A stretch of 38,824 bases of DNA from Kangiellaceae bacterium (GTDB lineage: Bacteria; Pseudomonadota; Gammaproteobacteria; Enterobacterales; Kangiellaceae), in contig JABXIQ010000040.1 of assembly GCA_013373015.1 (NCBI GenBank), positions 1 to 38,824 on the forward strand, given 5' to 3'. Both the position numbers and the translations under genes were made by a program. Numbering within the stretch: position 1 is the first letter of the stretch; each line of letters opens with the position of its first letter. Shown here piece by piece: positions 34,055 through 38,824 of the stretch. The notes under the pieces were generated by a model, which ran no database searches, had not been told where the DNA came from, and was given only the letters and a program-made list of their open reading frames with translations.

Positions 34055-35124
34055 CAAAGAAAATTTTAGTATTACCAGGTGATGGTATTGGTCCAGAAAT
34101 CGTAAGCCAAGCGACTAAGCTACTGGATTTATTAATTGAGCAGGGTTTAGATGTAACTTACGACAACGCTTTAGTGGGCGGTTGTTCCTTTGATGAGCAT
34201 GGTGTGCCATTGACTGATGAAGTGTTACAACAAGCGCGTGAAGCTGATGCTATTTTACTAGGTGCGGTTGGCGGCCCAAAATGGGAAGGTTATGATATTT
34301 CAGTTCGTCCAGAGAAAGCTTTATTGAAATTACGCTCAGAATTGGCGCTTTTCGGTAATCTGCGCCCAGCATTGCTGTATCCGCAATTGGCGAGTGCTTC
34401 TAGCCTTAAACCAGAATTGGTAGAAAACCTTGATTTAATGATTATCCGCGAGTTAACGGGTGGTATTTATTTTGGTCAACCACGCGGTATTCGTACTCTT
34501 GAAAATGGCGAAAAAGAAGGTTTCAACACCTACGTTTATTCTGAAAGCGAAGTTGAGCGTATTGCGCATGTGGCATTCCGCACCGCAATGTTGCGTAATA
34601 AGCGCTTATGTTCAGTGGACAAAGCCAATGTGTTAGAAGTCACTGAGTTATGGCGTCAAGTGATGGATCGCGTTGCTAAAGAATACCCAGAAGTTGAATT
34701 GACGCATATGTATGTGGATAACGCTGCAATGCAGTTGGTGCGTGCGCCTAAGCAGTTCGATGTGATGGTAACGGGCAATATGTTTGGTGATATTTTGTCG
34801 GATTGTGCGGCCATGCTGACGGGTTCGATTGGTATGTTGCCATCAGCTAGTTTGGATATTAATGGCAAAGGTATGTATGAGCCAATTCACGGTAGTGCGC
34901 CAGATATCGCAGGTCAAAATAAGGCCAATCCGCTAGCAACCATTTTGTCGGTTTCAATGATGTTGCGTCATAGTTTTGGTGAAGCGCAAATTGCAGATAA
35001 GATTGATGCGGCAGTGAGCACGGTGCTTGATCAAGGATATCGAACTGCAGATATTTATACTGACGGTATGACCTTGTTGTCTACTTCTGAGATGGGTGAT
35101 GCTGTACTTGCGGCACTAAAATAA
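34051..35124 (+). CDS. leuB: 3-isopropylmalate dehydrogenase
   Basis: The 357-residue LeuB begins [21 protein letters not shown]. It has [12 protein letters not shown], the dehydrogenase signature [21 protein letters not shown] and the NAD-binding [18 protein letters not shown]. It oxidatively decarboxylates 3-isopropylmalate. It starts inside the stop of the unknown gene. leuA is not in the window. Confidence 0.98.
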   Translation: MTKKILVLPGDGIGPEIVSQATKLLDLLIEQGLDVTYDNALVGGCSFDEHGVPLTDEVLQQAREADAILLGAVGGPKWEGYDISVRPEKALLKLRSELALFGNLRPALLYPQLASASSLKPELVENLDLMIIRELTGGIYFGQPRGIRTLENGEKEGFNTYVYSESEVERIAHVAFRTAMLRNKRLCSVDKANVLEVTELWRQVMDRVAKEYPEVELTHMYVDNAAMQLVRAPKQFDVMVTGNMFGDILSDCAAMLTGSIGMLPSASLDINGKGMYEPIHGSAPDIAGQNKANPLATILSVSMMLRHSFGEAQIADKIDAAVSTVLDQGYRTADIYTDGMTLLSTSEMGDAVLAALK

Positions 35125-35136
35125 TCCTTATCTTTC

Positions 35137-35222
35137 AACGATGCGGTGTTAAAAACTGGTTCAAAATGCTCATTTATTAGAATAAACTGCGCTTTTTCGC
35201 CAGTTTTATGCCTGGCATCGTT
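35137..35222. repeat. 86-bp imperfect palindrome between leuB and ccmA
   Basis: Three pairs of arms nest around one centre (35179.5): AACGATGC/GCATCGTT (35137-35144, 35215-35222), AAAACTGG/CCAGTTTT (35152-35159, 35200-35207) and TTTATT/AATAAA (35173-35178, 35181-35186). Intervening segments are equal in length on both sides (7/7 and 13/13). With a one-base bulge the 13-base segments also pair partly (AAAATGCTCA against TGCGCTTTTT). The DNA could form one long hairpin in RNA or be a small palindromic mobile repeat. A T-run terminator tail is absent. Function unknown. Confidence 0.65.
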
Positions 35223-35259
35223 ATCATCTAATGATTATTTCTTTAATGGAGGCAAGTGA

Positions 35260-35886
35260 GTGATAAATAGTGGCTTATTTGCTTCAGATTTAACCGTTTC
35301 TCGTGCAGAACAAACGCTTATTGAAGGTGCCGAATTGCATTTAGCACCTTCAAGTATTACCTATTTGTATGGAGAAAATGGTGCTGGCAAAACCAGTTTA
35401 ATGCGCTGTTTATGCGGACTTCTGCCTGCTGATCAAGGAAGTATTCGTTGGAATGGCAAACCAATTAGTTCATCAGATTCTAATTATTTCAATGATTTAC
35501 TATTCTTAGCTCATGCGCTTTCCATGAAAGCTGAGTTAAGTATCATGGAAAATCTACACTTTTACGCCAAACTGCGTGGTGTTAACAATGCTAATGGTTT
35601 GATCCAACAAGCTGCGCAGCAATTGGGGATTGATCATTTATTAGCGCGTCGTTTTGCAGAGTTATCTGCAGGTCAACAGCATAAGGTTGCGCTATGCCGT
35701 TTAGTTGTTGAACCAGCAAAAATTTGGATTTTAGATGAGCCTTTTGTCAATTTAGATCATCAAACACGCGACTGGTTAGCCAACACTATGATGGAATTTG
35801 CTAAGCAAGGTGGGGTGGTGCTGTTTACCTCACATCATGAAATTGAGCAGTTGACCATCGATCAGCGCTTGAGTTTGGAGCATTAG
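35260..35886 (+). CDS. ccmA: Haem exporter ATP-binding protein CcmA
   Basis: The 208-residue ABC ATPase starts at GTG, with GGAGG at 35248-35252. It has Walker A GENGAGKTS, the signature LSAGQQHKVALCRL and Walker B KIWILDEPFVNLD. CcmA powers release of holo-CcmE in cytochrome c maturation (system I). First gene of the ccm operon; ccmB starts two bases after its stop. Confidence 0.96.
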   Translation: MINSGLFASDLTVSRAEQTLIEGAELHLAPSSITYLYGENGAGKTSLMRCLCGLLPADQGSIRWNGKPISSSDSNYFNDLLFLAHALSMKAELSIMENLHFYAKLRGVNNANGLIQQAAQQLGIDHLLARRFAELSAGQQHKVALCRLVVEPAKIWILDEPFVNLDHQTRDWLANTMMEFAKQGGVVLFTSHHEIEQLTIDQRLSLEH

Positions 35887-35888
35887 CT

Positions 35889-36572
35889 ATGTTACTAACT
35901 TTGCTTAAACGTGAATTGATGATTGCTCGTCGCAACTGGATTGGCCTTGCGATCCCTGTATTTTTCTTTGTCATGGTTGTGTCATTGTTTCCTTTTGCAG
36001 TTAGCCCCGATGCGCCAGTGTTACAAAAAATTGCCCCTGGTATTATTTGGGTTGCTGCTTTGTTGGCAACTTTATTATCTTTAGAGCAGTTTTATCGAAC
36101 TGATTATCAAGATGGCTCTTTAGAGCAGTTGGTCATCATGTCCAGCCCAACTTTGGTTGCCAGCGCTAAAATTATTGCTCACTGGATTTTGACGGGACTA
36201 CCCTTAGTATTAATTTCACCACTGTTGGGTGTCTTGATGCAGCTAAACTATGGGGTTGGGTATGATTCAGTGGCAGAAGATCATACAGTGGTATTGATGC
36301 TAAGTTTGCTATTAGGTACGCCAACCCTTTGTTTGATTGGTGCCGTGGGCATGAGCTTAACACTTGCCGCAAACCGTAATGGTATGTTGGTATCTGTGTT
36401 GATTTTACCCTTGTATGTGCCAATTTTAATTTTTGGCGCATCAACAGTTACAGCATCATTGGAAAATTTCGGCTATAATGGCCAACTCGCGATATTAGGC
36501 GCTTTGTTATTGTTGGCGATGGTTTTTGCTCCTTTCGCCGCAGGGCGCGCATTGAAAATTTCAGTAAGTTAA
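35889..36572 (+). CDS. ccmB: Haem exporter permease CcmB
   Basis: The 227-residue membrane protein has about six transmembrane segments and the CcmB motifs LIARRNWIGLAIPVFFFV-like near the start, and YRTDYQDGSLEQLVIMS. It forms the transporter part of CcmAB(CD). It follows ccmA directly. Confidence 0.96.
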   Translation: MLLTLLKRELMIARRNWIGLAIPVFFFVMVVSLFPFAVSPDAPVLQKIAPGIIWVAALLATLLSLEQFYRTDYQDGSLEQLVIMSSPTLVASAKIIAHWILTGLPLVLISPLLGVLMQLNYGVGYDSVAEDHTVVLMLSLLLGTPTLCLIGAVGMSLTLAANRNGMLVSVLILPLYVPILIFGASTVTASLENFGYNGQLAILGALLLLAMVFAPFAAGRALKISVS

Positions 36573-36586
36573 TAGGTTTTATATTA

Positions 36587-37342
36587 ATGGCTTCTAACTG
36601 GCGTTGGTTCCATCAATTAGGCTCGCCCAAGTGGTTTTTTGAAAAATCGGCAAAATGGCTTCCGTGGTTGTGGGCTTTATTCTTCATTCTACTTGGATTG
36701 GGTTTGTACCATAGCTTATGGGTATCCCCTCAAGATTATCAACAAGGCCATAGTGTTCGCATTATGTATATTCATGTTCCTGTCGCTGCGCTTTCGATGG
36801 TTGGCTATGTGGCCATGGCGATAGCCTGTACCATCGGTTTAGTATGGAAGATGAAAATGGCTTTTGCAGCTGCAAGAGCGATTGCTCCGGTGGGCGCTGC
36901 TATGACCTTTCTTGCTCTGTTCACTGGTGCCGTGTGGGGTAAACCGACTTGGGGTACTTGGTGGGAATGGGACGCACGCTTAACCTCTGAGTTATTATTG
37001 TTTTTCCTATATTTGGGCTTTATAGCGTTACATTCATCCTTCTCCGAGCGTAACAAAGCTGATAAAGCCGCATCGGTTTTGGCCTTGGTTGGGGTTATCA
37101 ATGTTCCAATCATCTATTTTTCAGTGAAGTGGTGGAATACCTTACATCAGGGGTATTCGCTAGGTACTGGTGGTGTTGCTGACGAATTTAAGCCTGCTTT
37201 ATTTATCATGATTGCGGCAATTTACGTATTGTTCGCTAACCTAGTTATTATGCGCTTACGTGCGGAAGTTTTATTACGAGAGCAAAAAGCACGTTGGGTT
37301 GCAGACTGGGCTAAAGGATCAGAAAAAGGAGTTAAGCGATGA
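36587..37342 (+). CDS. ccmC: Haem-handling membrane protein CcmC
   Basis: The 251-residue protein has six membrane helices and the haem-binding WWD domain (WGKPTWGTWWEWDARLTSE), with flanking histidines in YIHVPVAALSM and TLHQGYSL. It loads haem onto CcmE. Its stop overlaps the ccmD start (ATGA). Confidence 0.97.
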   Translation: MASNWRWFHQLGSPKWFFEKSAKWLPWLWALFFILLGLGLYHSLWVSPQDYQQGHSVRIMYIHVPVAALSMVGYVAMAIACTIGLVWKMKMAFAAARAIAPVGAAMTFLALFTGAVWGKPTWGTWWEWDARLTSELLLFFLYLGFIALHSSFSERNKADKAASVLALVGVINVPIIYFSVKWWNTLHQGYSLGTGGVADEFKPALFIMIAAIYVLFANLVIMRLRAEVLLREQKARWVADWAKGSEKGVKR

Positions 37343-37563
37343 ACGGATGGGCAAATAGCTTACAAGAGTTTTTGGCAATGGGTAAGCATGGCGACTATGT
37401 GTGGGCTAGCTATGGTATGACTTTGTTGGTTTTTGTGCTGCTTTTTGTGTGGTTCCGATATATGTTGAAATCCCTGCGTAGCCAAGTACAATCACGCCTG
37501 CAAACTGATGACCAAGAAGCTTCTTCGGCAAAAGCTCGAAAACTCAAAGTGGATAAAGCATGA
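37339..37563 (+). CDS. ccmD: Haem exporter protein CcmD
   Basis: The 74-residue protein has the CcmD core, with one membrane helix (DYVWASYGMTLLVFVLLFVW) and a basic cytoplasmic tail. It is required for release of haem-loaded CcmE. It overlaps ccmC by four bases; ccmE starts 49 bases later. Confidence 0.92.
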   Translation: MNGWANSLQEFLAMGKHGDYVWASYGMTLLVFVLLFVWFRYMLKSLRSQVQSRLQTDDQEASSAKARKLKVDKA

Positions 37564-37612
37564 GGTTTGTATATTCACTATATGGCAAATGATTTTTTAA
37601 AGCGGATGTTCA

Positions 37613-38077
37613 ATGAAACAGCATAGACGTAATAAATTGATCGCTATCATTGGTGGTGTGGTTCTTCTAGCCGCAGCAATGGGCTTAATTCTTTATGCGT
37701 TAAGTGAAAATATCAATCATTTTTACCCCCCAACAGAAATCAAGCAAGGCAAAGCTCCGCTGGATAAAACTATCCGTGTAGGTGGTTTAGTCACACAAGG
37801 TTCGGTGCACAGAAATCAAGAAAGTCTCAAAGTATCTTTTGATATTACCGATAATCAGAATGTGTTAACCATTGAATTTGAAGGGATTTTGCCCGATTTG
37901 TTTCGAGAAGGGCAAGGTATTATCGCGGAAGGAAAATTGATCGACCAAAACAAACTGGTTGCGACTAAAGTGCTGGCAAAACATGATGAAAAATATATGC
38001 CTCCTGAAGTTGAAGCTACATTGCAAAAATATGGTCATCCTGGCAAGTCAAATGACCAGAAGAATGATTCATATTAG
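37613..38077 (+). CDS. ccmE: Cytochrome c maturation haem chaperone CcmE
   Basis: The 154-residue protein has an N-terminal anchor (residues 8-28, LIAIIGGVVLLAAAMGLILYA). It has a periplasmic OB-fold with VGGLVTQGSV and the haem-attachment motif VLAKHDEKYMP, with His124 and Tyr128 corresponding to E. coli His130 and Tyr134. It carries covalently bound haem to CcmF. The start is preceded by a GCGGA-type site. Confidence 0.97.
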   Translation: MKQHRRNKLIAIIGGVVLLAAAMGLILYALSENINHFYPPTEIKQGKAPLDKTIRVGGLVTQGSVHRNQESLKVSFDITDNQNVLTIEFEGILPDLFREGQGIIAEGKLIDQNKLVATKVLAKHDEKYMPPEVEATLQKYGHPGKSNDQKNDSY

Positions 38078-38094
38078 ATGATAGGTGATATCTT

Positions 38095-38824
38095 TTGATA
38101 CCTGAACTGGGTAATTTCTTTTTAATTTTAGCATTCATCAATGCTGTCTTTTTAGGCACCTTACCTTTGTATGGTGCTCATACAAACCATCAAGGCTTAA
38201 TCCATTTTGCACGTAAAGCATCAGTCAGCATATTTATTTTGATGCTTGCTAGTTATGCCTGTTTAACCATTGCATTTGTGCAAAATGACTTTTCAGTAGC
38301 CTATGTTGCCAGCCATTCTAACAGCCAATTGCCACTGTATTATCGCATTCCAGCGGTTTGGGGTGCGCATGAAGGTTCTTTATTGCTTTGGTTACTAGTC
38401 TTAGCGGGTTGGACATTTGCCATCGCTATCTTTAGTAAGTCATTGCCCAAAGTCATGCAGGCTCGTGTGTTGGGGGTTATGGGCTTGGTGTGTATCGGAT
38501 TCACATCATTTACTTTATTTGCATCTAACCCTTTTGAACGAGCATTGCCATTTATCCCGATCGATGGCGGTGACTTAAATCCTTTGTTACAGGATTTCGG
38601 TTTCTTGATCCATCCCCCGATGTTGTATATGGGCTATGTTGGTTTTTCAGTGGCTTTTGCCTTTGCTATCGCCGGCCTATTGCAAGGAGAGTTGGATCAA
38701 CAATGGGCAAAGTGGTCGCGTCCTTGGACTACCGTAGCTTGGGTGTTTATGACCATTGGCATCGCGCTTGGTAGCTGGTGGGCTTATTATGAATTAGGCT
38801 GGGGCGGCTGGTGGTTCTGGGACC
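38095..38824 (+). CDS. ccmF: Cytochrome c haem lyase CcmF (3' end outside window)
   Basis: An open frame from TTG 38095 runs to the right edge without a stop; AGGTGA (38083-38088) supports this start. The visible 243 residues (MIPELGNFFLILAFINAVFL...) contain GAHEGSLLLW, HPPMLYMGYVGFSVAFA and the start of the WWD haem domain WAYYELGWGGWWFWD. CcmF attaches haem to apocytochrome c. It follows ccmE by 17 bases in the operon. Confidence 0.95.
   Translation, partial: MIPELGNFFLILAFINAVFLGTLPLYGAHTNHQGLIHFARKASVSIFILMLASYACLTIAFVQNDFSVAYVASHSNSQLPLYYRIPAVWGAHEGSLLLWLLVLAGWTFAIAIFSKSLPKVMQARVLGVMGLVCIGFTSFTLFASNPFERALPFIPIDGGDLNPLLQDFGFLIHPPMLYMGYVGFSVAFAFAIAGLLQGELDQQWAKWSRPWTTVAWVFMTIGIALGSWWAYYELGWGGWWFWD

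Noticed and set aside
1-38824. CRISPR array, prophage or replication origin
   Set aside because: No regularly spaced repeats, phage structural genes, or DnaA box cluster were seen.

Overview
This window looks like a chromosomal segment of a low-GC (about 40%) gammaproteobacterium. The combination of mnmC, prmB, epmC, sixA, pdxB, a KefG/KefB pair, a leuCDB cluster and a ccmABCDEF cytochrome c maturation operon fits a marine, Oceanospirillales- or Kangiellaceae-like lineage. That placement is an inference from gene content, not a sequence match.

Positions 1 to about 4015 look like the end of an integrated accessory region. It holds the 3' part of an RHS toxin gene with an AT-rich variable tip, a directly adjoining small lipoprotein gene that is a candidate immunity factor, a 17-bp tandem repeat, an orphan RHS fragment sharing 63 identical bases with the main RHS gene, and a DD35E transposase. 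The region stops at a degenerate 3' half of a tRNA-Leu(UAA), the usual footprint of tyrosine-recombinase integration. From 4307 on the content is mostly core metabolism and housekeeping.

Positions 4307-16567 carry an M61 peptidase, xthA, a very large AsmA-like protein, a tandem-domain QueD-like protein (minus strand), a PfkB kinase, sixA, a PlsC-type acyltransferase, prmB, epmC and an ATP-NAD kinase family protein. The gap 16568-17110 holds no protein gene. It contains a strong candidate for an unannotated CsrB/RsmY/RsmZ-type regulatory RNA: ten GGA motifs in about 120 nt, several in hairpin loops, followed by an intrinsic terminator. A sigma70-like promoter lies upstream, with a GacA/UvrY-like box about 170-185 bp before the predicted start.

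Positions 17111-29396 contain kefG-kefB-fetB (translationally coupled at kefB/fetB), a pirin, folE-mnmC on the minus strand, pdxB with a coupled small membrane protein, a DEAD-box helicase, an AraC-type regulator, a DUF3820 protein, a lipoprotein M19 dipeptidase and a DUF3185 protein. Positions 29467-31339 (minus) hold a glycine-rich membrane protein, an exported SRPBCC protein and a LysR regulator facing leuC. The leuCD-x-leuB cluster has an unknown AT-rich gene inserted between leuD and leuB with overlapping stop/start codons on both sides. An 86-bp imperfect palindrome separates leuB from the ccm operon, and ccmF runs off the right edge.
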